Of a stretch of DNA of 18,527 nt, positions 6,914 to 14,534 are shown in pieces. The position numbers and the translations under genes were made by a program. Source of the DNA: Sphaerochaeta sp. (GTDB taxonomy: Bacteria > Spirochaetota > Spirochaetia > Sphaerochaetales > Sphaerochaetaceae). The stretch spans positions 1 to 18,527 of the forward strand of contig JALOBD010000024.1 of assembly GCA_023228445.1 (NCBI GenBank), in the 5' to 3' direction. Every line of letters starts with the position of its first letter. The first letter of the stretch is position 1. A model generated the notes under the pieces. That model saw only the letters and a list, made by a program, of their open reading frames with translations, was not told where the DNA came from and ran no database searches.

Positions 6914-7130
6914 GCTTGTTTGCGCGAGTATCCATCGGTCCAACGATTGAATTCACGAGCATACTGCCCGCACACGAGGCGATGGTCATCACAGAATCTT
7001 GCACCACAGCGCCCATGGACTACCAGAAACCATGGGAGGGGAGATGGCGACATGCTTCATCGGCTTCACCATCCTCATCGGCGGCTTCCTCCTCTCCCTC
7101 GCCTACCGATGGTGGCCCATCGGGGGCCAT
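6914..7130. other. Intergenic stretch with no supported gene
   Basis: Between the ccsA stop and the decayed ATPase remnant I see no clear gene, RNA or terminator. A short plus-strand open frame begins at ATG 7044 with GGGAGGGGAG upstream and a hydrophobic first 20 residues. Most of it runs antisense through the pseudogene, so it is not accepted as a gene. Confidence 0.4.
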
Positions 7131-7507
7131 CAGCCACCCGAGCACATTGAGCTGCCGTATGCTGTTGTGGAAGACCGGCTCGCCCCAATTCATCGTCAAG
7201 AGGTACTTGTGGCCCCCACTGCAGCCAAGGAAGCAAGCCCACGAGCACCGGTCGAGCCGTCTCGGGCAATGAAGGTGCAGGCCACCTGATCGTACTCCAC
7301 CCCATCATCGCCGGAGGCGATGAAATCTCTCCCACGCTGGCCTTCCTCCCCCACAAAGACCTCATGCCCACGCCGTATGAGTTCGAGGGAGACGATATTC
7401 TCCAGTACATGCCCGTGATCGGCGGCTTTTGATCCGGGGACGCTACGCCTGAGAGCGCGATCGCCGACATACAACTTGTTGCCGCTTCTCACCAGACGCT
7501 CTCTGCA
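7131..7507 (-). pseudogene. Frameshifted C-terminal remnant of an AAA/DUF4143-type ATPase
   Basis: On the minus strand, one frame reads KLYVGDRALRRSVPG, then HGHVLENIVSLELIRRGHEV, then DFIASGDDGVEYDQVACT. This is the typical C-terminal domain of DUF4143 ATPases, where 'KYYVVD.GLR', 'RGHLLENIVYLELLRRG' and 'VDFV......YYQVAYTL' are characteristic. From about 7214 a different frame continues with KYLLTMNWGEPV and IRQLNVLGWL, the normal end of this family. The middle (around 7275-7215) matches best in a third frame (SLPETAR). At least one and probably two frameshifts are therefore present, and the N-terminal ATPase half is missing. The remnant stops at the acetyltransferase gene, which starts where the lost half should be. 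It belongs to a different subfamily from the intact ATPase at 16766-18034. Confidence 0.75.
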
Positions 7508-7536
7508 GTATGATGAGGGCACAAGCAGAGGTGGAC

Positions 7537-8085
7537 ATGCATTTTGATGAAACGGAACTGAAGGCAAAGGATGGGCGAACCTTCTCTCTGCGCTCCCTTG
7601 AAGGGCTGGATGCGGAGATGGCCATCGCCTTCATGGGCAGGATCTACGCACAGAGCCCGTACCTGAGCCGCTATGCGGATGAGTGGAGCATGAGCGTCGA
7701 AGATGAACGCCTCTACCTTGAGCGCGCCCACCTGGCAGAACGCCACCTCATGATCGGGACGTTTGCAGCGGGAGAGCTCATCGCCATCGCTGACTGTTAC
7801 CCAATGTATTCGGTCTCAAAGATGGTCCATCGCTGCAACTGCTCCATCGCCATCGACCGGGCGTTCCACGGCCTTGGCATCGGGACGGCAATGATGAAGG
7901 TTCTCATCGAAGAGGCTCGATCGGTGGGCTACGAACAGATGGAGCTTGAGGTGGTCAGTGAGAATGCAGCAGCCATCGCCTTGTACAAGAAGCTCGGCTT
8001 CGTCGCGTGCGGCCTCTTGCCGCACGGTTTCAAGAACCGCGATCTCTCCTACTACGATCTTTTATCGATGGTCCTCACCCTCTGA
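7537..8085 (+). CDS. GNAT-family N-acetyltransferase
   Basis: The 182-residue product has the acetyl-CoA binding core of GNAT enzymes. Motif A is IAIDRAFHGLGIGTAMMKVL (pyrophosphate loop HGLGIG, about residues 111-116). A later VSENAAAIALYKKLGF stretch is the usual motif B helix and strand. These enzymes transfer acetyl from acetyl-CoA to an amine on a small molecule or protein; the substrate cannot be predicted. ATG 7537 is chosen because AGAGG lies five bases upstream. ATG 7510 and 7513 are in frame but have no SD sequence and would extend into the pseudogene remnant. The 3' end overlaps the convergent ArsC-like gene by 11 bp. No operon partner is visible. Confidence 0.88.
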   Translation: MHFDETELKAKDGRTFSLRSLEGLDAEMAIAFMGRIYAQSPYLSRYADEWSMSVEDERLYLERAHLAERHLMIGTFAAGELIAIADCYPMYSVSKMVHRCNCSIAIDRAFHGLGIGTAMMKVLIEEARSVGYEQMELEVVSENAAAIALYKKLGFVACGLLPHGFKNRDLSYYDLLSMVLTL

Positions 8086-8428
8086 GGTGCGTTTCCCACT
8101 CTGCTTCTTTGAAGCCGACGAGCACACCGTGTTCACTGATCAGGAGGGGGCGTTTGACGAGCATCCCGTCAGTAGAGAGCAATTCGACGATCTCCTCTCT
8201 GCTCATCTCCTTGACCCGATCCTTGAGGGCGAGGTCGCGGTAGCGCTGGCCGCTGGTGTTGAAGAACCTCTTCGCCTCCACGCCGCTTCGCTCGATGAAG
8301 GAGGTCAGCTCCTCCTTCGAAGGCCGGTCCTCCTTGATGTCGCGATAGGTATAGGCGATGCCCCGCTCTGTGAGGTACCGCTGGGCCTTGCGGCAGGTGG
8401 AGCACCGGGGGTAGCAAATGATGGTCAT
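8075..8428 (-). CDS. ArsC/Spx-family thioredoxin-fold protein
   Basis: The 117-residue length and sequence fit the ArsC/Spx/YffB family. It opens with a beta strand and redox loop, IICYPRCSTCRKA, with a CxxC at C9 and C12 and a further cysteine at C5. A helix and ELTSFIERSG follow, then the conserved cis-proline region MLVKRPLLI and the GF..AEWE C-terminus. Family members act as glutathione- or thioredoxin-linked reductases (arsenate reductase) or, in Firmicutes, as RNA polymerase regulators. No arsenic-resistance genes are nearby, so the arsenate role is not supported by context. AGGAGG lies five bases before ATG 8428. It is convergent with the acetyltransferase gene, overlapping it by 11 bp, and divergent from tig. 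Confidence 0.87.
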   Translation of the reverse strand: MTIICYPRCSTCRKAQRYLTERGIAYTYRDIKEDRPSKEELTSFIERSGVEAKRFFNTSGQRYRDLALKDRVKEMSREEIVELLSTDGMLVKRPLLISEHGVLVGFKEAEWETHLRG

Positions 8429-8618
8429 GATGGCCTCCTGTCACTCCTATGGTAGCAGAGCAGACGGCGCTGTACAATCGGTAAAATCTGTTCGTGGCCT
8501 AGACCAAAGGGCGAAAAGTTGCTATATACAATATGTTTCCTCCATGAGCAAATCGATGAGGAATTCACAATACCGGCTCGCGTCCGATACATGGAGGGGC
8601 CCAAAGGATGAATAGAGG

Positions 8619-9968
8619 ATGATTGTTGATACGAGTATCAAAGAGTTGGAGAACTCCTCTGTCGCGCTGACGGTCACCGTCGGCACGGAGGCTGTTGAGA
8701 AGGACTACCAGGCTGCGTTGAAGAAGTACGCCTCCACAATCCAGATCAAGGGATTTCGCAAAGGCAAGGCCCCTGTTTCTGTATTGGAGGGCAAGTTTGG
8801 CAAAGCGATCCGGGAAGAGAGTGGCTTCAACACGATCGAAGAGGCGCTCAAGGAGGCCATCGAAAAGGTTGAGGAGAAGCACAAGCCCCTCTCGTTCAGC
8901 GTCCCGGTCCTCCAGGATGAGGAGGGTCTCTTGCCCTTTGAGGCCAACAAGGATGTGACCTTCACTGTTCACTATGATGTGATGCCCTCCTTCGACCTAC
9001 CCCAGTACAAGGGCCTTGAGCTTACCATCCCCAAGGTGAAGGTGGACGAGGCGGTAATCGATGCTGAAATCCAACAGCTGCTGCAACAGAACGCCATGAT
9101 CATCGACAAGGATGGCGAGGCAGCCATGGGCGACATCGCCACCGTCGATTACGTCGAGCTTGACGAGGAGGGCGATGAGGTAGCCGGTACCGAGCGCAAG
9201 GAGTTCACCTTCACCCTCGGAAGCGGCACTAACTTCTATCAGTTCGATGAGGACATGGTGGGCATGAAGGTCGACGAGGAGCGAAGCATCTCCAAGACCT
9301 ACAGCGAGGACTCCACCGTCGAGGGGTATGCAGGACAGACCATACAGCTGCGCGTCAAGCTGCTCTCCCTCCGCTATCGTGATGTACCGGTCCTCGACGA
9401 CGAGTTCGCCCAGGATGTCAAGGACGAGTACAAGACGGTGGACGATTTGATGTCGGCAACGCGGGAGAAGCTGCAGAAGGCGCTCGAGGAGCAGATCGAA
9501 GGGGTGAAGTTCACCACCCTCAGCGACAAGCTCATCGAGATGACCCCCATCGCCATACCCCAGTCGATGATCGACTTTGAGGCTGAGCAGAGCTGGAGGC
9601 GCTACCTGCGCCAGCTCGGTCTCGGCGAGGAACAGGTGATGGAGTTCATGAACTTCCGCGGCCAGAGCCGTGATGAGATGCTCAAGCCGATGAAGGAACA
9701 AGCGGAGAAGACGCTGCGCCTGCAACTCATCATGGACAAAGTCAAAGAAACAGAGAAGTTCGAGGTCGATGAGGATGAGGTGCTGAAGGTACTCGACGAG
9801 CAGGCATCAGGGGTGAGTGACGAGGATCAGCTCGCCTCCTACCGCACGATGATCGAGGACGATATGCGCTTTTCCAAGGTCGGTCCCTTCCTGCTGGAGC
9901 AGAATACCTTCATCGAAGGGGAGGAGGTCCCCTACGCCGCCTTCATGGATGGGTCCTACAACGCCTAG
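8619..9968 (+). CDS. tig: Trigger factor, ribosome-associated chaperone and peptidyl-prolyl isomerase
   Basis: Trigger factor binds nascent chains at the ribosome exit tunnel. The 449-residue product matches the family length. The N-terminal domain contains the ribosome-docking signature GFRKGKAP (about residues 45-52). An FKBP-like domain follows (about 155-245, including VDYVELDEEGDEV and FYQFDEDMVGMK). The helical C-terminal substrate-binding arms make up the remainder and are rich in charged residues. ATG 8619 has GAGG immediately adjacent and AAAGG further upstream, so initiation spacing is unusual. The 190-bp gap upstream, shared with the divergent ArsC-like gene, is AT-richer and must contain the promoter, though I cannot fix the boxes with confidence. 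It heads the tig-clpP-clpX cluster common in bacteria. Confidence 0.96.
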   Translation: MIVDTSIKELENSSVALTVTVGTEAVEKDYQAALKKYASTIQIKGFRKGKAPVSVLEGKFGKAIREESGFNTIEEALKEAIEKVEEKHKPLSFSVPVLQDEEGLLPFEANKDVTFTVHYDVMPSFDLPQYKGLELTIPKVKVDEAVIDAEIQQLLQQNAMIIDKDGEAAMGDIATVDYVELDEEGDEVAGTERKEFTFTLGSGTNFYQFDEDMVGMKVDEERSISKTYSEDSTVEGYAGQTIQLRVKLLSLRYRDVPVLDDEFAQDVKDEYKTVDDLMSATREKLQKALEEQIEGVKFTTLSDKLIEMTPIAIPQSMIDFEAEQSWRRYLRQLGLGEEQVMEFMNFRGQSRDEMLKPMKEQAEKTLRLQLIMDKVKETEKFEVDEDEVLKVLDEQASGVSDEDQLASYRTMIEDDMRFSKVGPFLLEQNTFIEGEEVPYAAFMDGSYNA

Positions 9969-10000
9969 CCTAAGCGGTAAAAAGTCAGTACCCTAGTATC

Positions 10001-10027
10001 AAGGCGGAACCTCACCGGCTCCGCCTT
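10001..10027 (+). terminator. Hairpin between tig and clpP, possible weak terminator
   Basis: AAGGCGGA (10001-10008) pairs perfectly with TCCGCCTT (10020-10027) around an 11-nt loop. The sequence after it is not T-rich, so it may be an attenuator or mRNA-stability element rather than an efficient intrinsic terminator. Confidence 0.4.
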
Positions 10028-10053
10028 GCCATTCCAAGCACAGGGGGTGTGCA

Positions 10054-10665
10054 ATGAACCACCATCCGCCCAGGATGTACAATGCGATACCGATGGTCGT
10101 CGAACAATCCGGCATCGGCGAACGCGCCTACGATATCTTCAGCCGGTTGCTCAAGGACCGGATCGTCTTCCTCGATGGGGAGATCAGCGATGCCAACGCC
10201 GACCTTGTCGTAGCCCAGCTGCTCTTTCTTGACAGTGAGGACCCAGGCAAGGACATCAGCCTCTATATCAACAGCCCAGGCGGTTCGGTTACCGCCGGTC
10301 TTGCCATCTATGACACGATCCAGTACCTGCATTGTGACGTACAGACCATCTGCATGGGCCAGGCGTGCTCCATGGCCGCGCTGCTGCTTGCCAGCGGAGC
10401 CGAGGGCAAGCGCTGGACCCTCCCCTCCTCGCGGGTGATGATCCACCAGCCTTGGGGTGGTGTCGAGGGCCAGGCGGCTGACATCGCCATACACGCGCGC
10501 GAGATCGGGCGCCTGAAGCAGCTGACCATCGAGATCCTCGCCCGCCACACCAAGCGCAGCATCGAGGAGATTGCCCGGGATGTCGAGCGGGACTTCTTCC
10601 TTGCCGCCGCTGATGCGGTCACCTACGGCTTGGTCGACAACGTGATGAAAAGGAGCAACAACTGA
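10054..10665 (+). CDS. clpP: ATP-dependent Clp protease proteolytic subunit
   Basis: ClpP is the serine-protease chamber that degrades unfolded and tagged proteins fed by ClpX or ClpA/C. The 203-residue product has the full catalytic triad: Ser106 in [12 protein letters not shown], His131 in MIHQPWGG and Asp180 in [23 protein letters not shown] forms the oxyanion-hole segment. Cys105 replaces the common Ala just before the catalytic Ser (GQACSM instead of GQAASM), a tolerated variation. ATG 10054 is used, with an AGGGGGTG sequence upstream; ATG 10075 is a shorter alternative. The TGA stop overlaps the clpX start by one base (TGATG), showing translational coupling. Confidence 0.97.
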   Translation: MNHHPPRMYNAIPMVVEQSGIGERAYDIFSRLLKDRIVFLDGEISDANADLVVAQLLFLDSEDPGKDISLYINSPGGSVTAGLAIYDTIQYLHCDVQTICMGQACSMAALLLASGAEGKRWTLPSSRVMIHQPWGGVEGQAADIAIHAREIGRLKQLTIEILARHTKRSIEEIARDVERDFFLAAADAVTYGLVDNVMKRSNN

Positions 10666-11894
10666 TGGCAAAGCACGCAAAGATCTGCTCGTTCTGCGGC
10701 AAGAGCCAGGAGGAGGTCAGGCGCCTGATCAGCGGGCCGGGGGTGGCCATCTGCGATGAGTGCGTCAAGGTCTGCAACGACATGCTCAGCGGAGATCCCT
10801 CCTTCCAGCAAGAGGTCGTGGGCCTGCCGGAGGTCATCCCTACCCCCCGGGAGTTGAAGGAGTATATGGACGAGTACGTCATCGGCCAGGATGACGCCAA
10901 GCGCGTGCTTGCCGTTGCGGTGCACAACCACTACAAGCGGGTCAAATACCAGAAGCAGATCGCCGAACAAGGGGTCGAGCTGGACAAGAGCAATATCCTG
11001 ATGGTCGGGCCCACGGGCACCGGCAAGACACTGCTTGCCTCAACGCTTGCCAAGAAGCTGCAGGTGCCCTTCGCCATCGCCGATGCCACCACCCTCACCG
11101 AGGCGGGGTACGTGGGCGAGGACGTGGAGAACATCCTGCTCAAACTGATTCAAAACGCCAATGACAACATCCAGGCAGCGGAGTTCGGCATCATCTTCAT
11201 CGATGAGATCGACAAGATCGCCAAGAAAGGGGAGAACCCCTCCATCACCCGGGATGTCAGCGGCGAGGGGGTACAGCAGGCACTCTTGAAAATCATCGAA
11301 GGAACCGAGGCGAGCGTCCCTCCCCAAGGTGGACGCAAGCACCCCAACCAAGAGATGCTGAAGATCAACACCCGCAACATCCTCTTCATCTGCGGAGGTG
11401 CGTTCGTCGGTTTGGACCGAGTCATCGAGAAACGGGTCTCCAGCCACGCCATGGGCTTTGGGGCGGAAATTGTCAAGAGCCAGGAGAAGGACCTGAAAGC
11501 CCTCTACAACCAGCTGATGCCTGACGATTTGATCAAGTTCGGCTTGATCCCCGAGTTCATCGGTCGCCTGCCGATCCATGTATCGCTGGACAACCTCTCC
11601 AAGGATGACTTGGCCCGGATCATCGTCGAGCCGAAGAACTCGATCGTGCGCCAGTACGAGGCGGCGTTCCGCCTCGACGGCATTGAGTTCATCTTCAAGG
11701 GCGAGGCGGTCGATGCAGTGGCCCAGAAGGCGTATGACCAGAAGACCGGGGCCCGTGGGCTGCGCTCGATCGTGGAGAACGTCATGATGGGCATCATGTA
11801 CGACATTCCCTCCCTCGAAGCAGTAAAACAGGTCATCGTGACCAAGGAGTGCGTCCTTGACGGAAAACAACCACAGATCATCCGAGGGGCCTGA
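10665..11894 (+). CDS. clpX: ATP-dependent Clp protease ATP-binding subunit ClpX
   Basis: ClpX is the hexameric AAA+ unfoldase that recognises substrates and threads them into ClpP. The 409-residue product has the N-terminal zinc-binding domain with four cysteines (C8, C11, C30, C33). Walker A is GPTGTGKT (115-122), the pore loop GYVG is at 149-152, and Walker B is IIFIDEID (D180, E181). A ClpP-docking loop of the IGF type reads MGFGAE here, and sensor 2 is [10 protein letters not shown]. The one-base overlap with clpP indicates balanced synthesis of the two partners. The 3' end contains the SD and TTG start of the next gene, extending the coupling. Confidence 0.98.
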   Translation: MAKHAKICSFCGKSQEEVRRLISGPGVAICDECVKVCNDMLSGDPSFQQEVVGLPEVIPTPRELKEYMDEYVIGQDDAKRVLAVAVHNHYKRVKYQKQIAEQGVELDKSNILMVGPTGTGKTLLASTLAKKLQVPFAIADATTLTEAGYVGEDVENILLKLIQNANDNIQAAEFGIIFIDEIDKIAKKGENPSITRDVSGEGVQQALLKIIEGTEASVPPQGGRKHPNQEMLKINTRNILFICGGAFVGLDRVIEKRVSSHAMGFGAEIVKSQEKDLKALYNQLMPDDLIKFGLIPEFIGRLPIHVSLDNLSKDDLARIIVEPKNSIVRQYEAAFRLDGIEFIFKGEAVDAVAQKAYDQKTGARGLRSIVENVMMGIMYDIPSLEAVKQVIVTKECVLDGKQPQIIRGA

Positions 11895-12882
11895 GCTCTT
11901 CAGCTACCCCGAGGTCGATGAGGCGATCCTTTCGTTGCTCAGGGAGCGGGAGGAGTTCGTCGTCATCGGCCACGTCAGCCCCGATGGAGACTGCCTCTCC
12001 AGCCAGCTCGCCATGGCCGCCCTGCTCGAGCAGCTTGACAAGCGGGTGCACCTGGCCAACGCCGGACCCTTCGATCGCTCCGAGATCGCCCACCTGCGAT
12101 CCGATTTCCTCACACACATCGATGAAACGCTGCGCTCTCGCGATCCGGTGGTGGTCGTCGTCGACTGTTCCAGTCCCGACCGGCTCGGCCACCTCGCCGA
12201 TGAGATCGAGGGGCTTACCACAGTGATCTTCGACCACCATGCAAGTGGAGAGAAGTTCGGTGACCTGCGCTACATCGTCCCCCGTTCCATCTCCACGACG
12301 ATGATCATCATGCACCTCTACAAGACGATGGACCTCCCCATCACGACCGAGGTCGCCGAACACCTCTTCTTCGGCTTTGCCACAGACAGCGGCTTTTTCC
12401 GTTTCTTGGGTCCCTACCGCGGCGAGACGCTGCGCATGGCCGCTGAGCTGGTGGACCTCGGGGTGAGCCCCAGTGCAATGGCTGACCGGATGAGTGGGGG
12501 CAAGAGCGAAGGGTACATCAAATACCTGGGCAAACTCATCGACCGCAGCGAGAGCCTCTTTGATGGCAAGCTGATGATCTCCTGCTCCTATCTGAAAGAT
12601 GCACGCACCTTCACCATCGGCGACAAGCCGAGCGACGCCCTCTACGGGCTCTTGCTCTCCATCGCCGGTGTCGAGATGGTCCTCTACTTCAAGGAGCTTG
12701 AACCGAACCTCACCGAGGTGGGGTTCAGGTCAGCCCATGCAAGCACCATCAACGTCGGTGAGCTGGCCGAATCACTCGGCGGCGGCGGACACCGTAAAGC
12801 CAGTGGCGCGACGATGGAGCTCTCCATCGAACAGGCAAAGGCGCGGGTCATCGAGGCAGCGGGAGCGTTGCTCGCCGTATAG
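11857..12882 (+). CDS. nrnA: DHH/DHHA1 phosphoesterase, NrnA-like (oligoribonuclease / pAp phosphatase)
   Basis: NrnA-type enzymes degrade short RNA oligonucleotides and in many bacteria dephosphorylate pAp. The 341-residue product has the DHH metal-binding set: GHVSPDGDC (H39, D43, D45), VVDCSSPDR (D103), FDHHAS (D126-H128) and ATDSGFFRF (D177). The C-terminal DHHA1 substrate-binding motif is [11 protein letters not shown] (308-318). I chose TTG 11857 because AAGGAG (11844-11849) lies exactly seven bases upstream, although this puts the start 38 bases inside clpX. The overlap implies co-translation with clpX. Cyclic dinucleotide phosphodiesterases share this fold, so the exact substrate is not certain from sequence alone. 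Confidence 0.9.
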   Translation: MTENNHRSSEGPELFSYPEVDEAILSLLREREEFVVIGHVSPDGDCLSSQLAMAALLEQLDKRVHLANAGPFDRSEIAHLRSDFLTHIDETLRSRDPVVVVVDCSSPDRLGHLADEIEGLTTVIFDHHASGEKFGDLRYIVPRSISTTMIIMHLYKTMDLPITTEVAEHLFFGFATDSGFFRFLGPYRGETLRMAAELVDLGVSPSAMADRMSGGKSEGYIKYLGKLIDRSESLFDGKLMISCSYLKDARTFTIGDKPSDALYGLLLSIAGVEMVLYFKELEPNLTEVGFRSAHASTINVGELAESLGGGGHRKASGATMELSIEQAKARVIEAAGALLAV

Positions 12883-12931
12883 CTGGCACACACATTGCAT
12901 GGTCTTGTGAACCTCACACAAGGAGCGTGCA

Positions 12932-13924
12932 ATGAGAATCCTTCCCCTATCCGAAACCGCATCCCTCCTCTTGGACAGCCAGGTGATGAACTACCAGAGC
13001 CAGCGTGACAACGACGAGCTCTATCACAGCTTGCACGAGAAGACCCAACAGTTGCTCTACGAACTACCCTACCACCTCCATCTTCTCGCCGAAGAGGAGT
13101 GTGCCCCTTTCCTCTTCTTCTGTTGGGATGCCATCGACCACTACATCACATCCTTCCGCATCGGACGCCTCTCCTACCTCGGCTACCTCAGCCAGGTGGT
13201 CCGTCGCCGCAGCCGCCACTACATGGCCCAGCAACGGGACAAGGCCAAACGGGACATCCTGCTGCTCAAGAGCCAGCGCTACGCCTACGACGACGAGGAG
13301 TGTTCGATGGTTGGAGAGGAGGAGGTCCCCTACCTGAAGAGCAGCGACATCGTGATGGTGGATATCGAGCAGCTGCCCACCCTCTTTGAGCAGTTGCTCG
13401 CCCCTGCTTGCGGTGATCATACCGAGACGGTGGACGACGAATTGAAGACACTCTTTTACAGCGAGACCAACCGTCGGCGCCTCCTGATCGTCCTCACCCT
13501 CTGCCCGGATGTGGCCAACACCCACCTCATTGATGAGCTGGCCGACCTGCTGGGCGCCGACCGGGAGCTCTTGTCCACCTACCTGTCAACCGCTGAAACA
13601 CTGCTGGAGGAGAAGAGGCGCTGTCGTGAGGCGTTTGAGACGGTGAGCAACCGCCACTTCCGTCGTCTCTTGGAGATCGAAGCACAAATGGAAGACGCGT
13701 TCGACCCCGACGAACGGAAACGACTGGAAGAACTACGCGAGTGGACCGCTCGCCTCTACAAGGCCAAGGTGACCAAAATCCGTGAACAGGAGGTTGCCTT
13801 GACCCATAGTGAGGCGAGCAGGATCCTCGGCATCCCGAAGGGGACGGTGGACAGTTCGGTGCACTATATCCGTCGACTTCTTCTACGATATATGGACGAG
13901 ATGGGGATCAATGGGTATCCTTAG
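12932..13924 (+). CDS. Divergent sigma-70-like protein with C-terminal HTH
   Basis: I do not recognise a named family for this 330-residue protein. Two stretches resemble sigma-70 factors. Residues 55-98 (CAPFLFFCWDAIDHYITSF, then FRIGRLSYLGYLSQVVRRR) resemble region 2, with its 'Q..F....I..F...F..YL...VRR' pattern. Residues 291-321 (THSEASRILGIPKGTVDSS and following helix) read as a region 4 helix-turn-helix, with the typical 'S..EIA.ILG...GTV.S' pattern. The middle, about 100-280, is acidic, helical and charged (KRLEELREWTARLYKAKV). It could be an alternative sigma factor, an anti-sigma-like decoy or another regulator. AAGGAG lies seven bases before ATG 12932. rdgB follows within five bases, suggesting co-transcription. 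Confidence 0.7.
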   Translation: MRILPLSETASLLLDSQVMNYQSQRDNDELYHSLHEKTQQLLYELPYHLHLLAEEECAPFLFFCWDAIDHYITSFRIGRLSYLGYLSQVVRRRSRHYMAQQRDKAKRDILLLKSQRYAYDDEECSMVGEEEVPYLKSSDIVMVDIEQLPTLFEQLLAPACGDHTETVDDELKTLFYSETNRRRLLIVLTLCPDVANTHLIDELADLLGADRELLSTYLSTAETLLEEKRRCREAFETVSNRHFRRLLEIEAQMEDAFDPDERKRLEELREWTARLYKAKVTKIREQEVALTHSEASRILGIPKGTVDSSVHYIRRLLLRYMDEMGINGYP

Positions 13925-13928
13925 GTCC

Positions 13929-14534
13929 ATGAAGATTCTGCTGGCGTCCAACAACGGACACAAGAGAGAAGAGTTCAGCCGCACCCTCGCCCCCCATACC
14001 ATCACCCTCCCCGGCGAACTGGGCATCACCTTCGACTTTGAAGAGGACAAGGAGACCTTCACCGAAAACGCGCTGGGCAAGGCCCTTGCCCTGGCTGCCA
14101 TCGCCCCCGCCGGGTATATGGTCCTGGCTGATGACAGCGGCCTCTGCGTTGATGCGCTCGGCGGCGGACCCGGGGTGCGCACCGCCCGGTATGGACAACA
14201 AGCCTCGGGAAGCTTGCTCGATACCGGTGAGCGCAACCAGCTCCTGCTCAAAAACCTCTCCCACCTCTCAAAGAGAGAGGAGCGGAGGGCTCACTTTGTC
14301 TGTGCCCTGGCCTTGGTCGTGGCCCCACACCGCATCTATACCGTCTGCGAGTCGGTCGACGGCTTCATCGCCTTGGAGGCGAGTGGCAGCGGGGGCTTTG
14401 GCTACGACCCGATCTTCATCGTCGAGGAGGTCGGAGCCCCCATGGCAACCCTCCCTGAAGGCGAGAAGGACCGCTACAGCCACCGCGGGGTGGCATCGCG
14501 ACGATTGATAACACTATTGAAGGAGTTTGAGTGA
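13929..14534 (+). CDS. rdgB: XTP/dITP diphosphatase (RdgB/HAM1 family)
   Basis: RdgB hydrolyses non-canonical purine nucleotides such as dITP and XTP to monophosphates, keeping them out of DNA and RNA. The product of about 201 residues has the family signatures: MKILLASNNGHKREEF at the start, ETFTENALGKALA, the nucleotide loop LADDSGLCVDALGGGPGVRTARY, GFGYDPIF and SHRGVASRRL. ATG 13929 gives the classical N-terminus; ATG 13911 (MGILRSM) is a possible alternative overlapping the upstream stop. Neither has a strong SD sequence, so coupling to the upstream gene is likely. The TGA stop overlaps the pepF ATG by one base. Confidence 0.95.
   Translation: MKILLASNNGHKREEFSRTLAPHTITLPGELGITFDFEEDKETFTENALGKALALAAIAPAGYMVLADDSGLCVDALGGGPGVRTARYGQQASGSLLDTGERNQLLLKNLSHLSKREERRAHFVCALALVVAPHRIYTVCESVDGFIALEASGSGGFGYDPIFIVEEVGAPMATLPEGEKDRYSHRGVASRRLITLLKEFE

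Noticed and set aside
7044..7289. Small plus-strand protein with a hydrophobic N-terminus and an SD-like sequence
   Set aside because: Most of its length is antisense to the decayed DUF4143 remnant, and its C-terminal half has no protein-like pattern.
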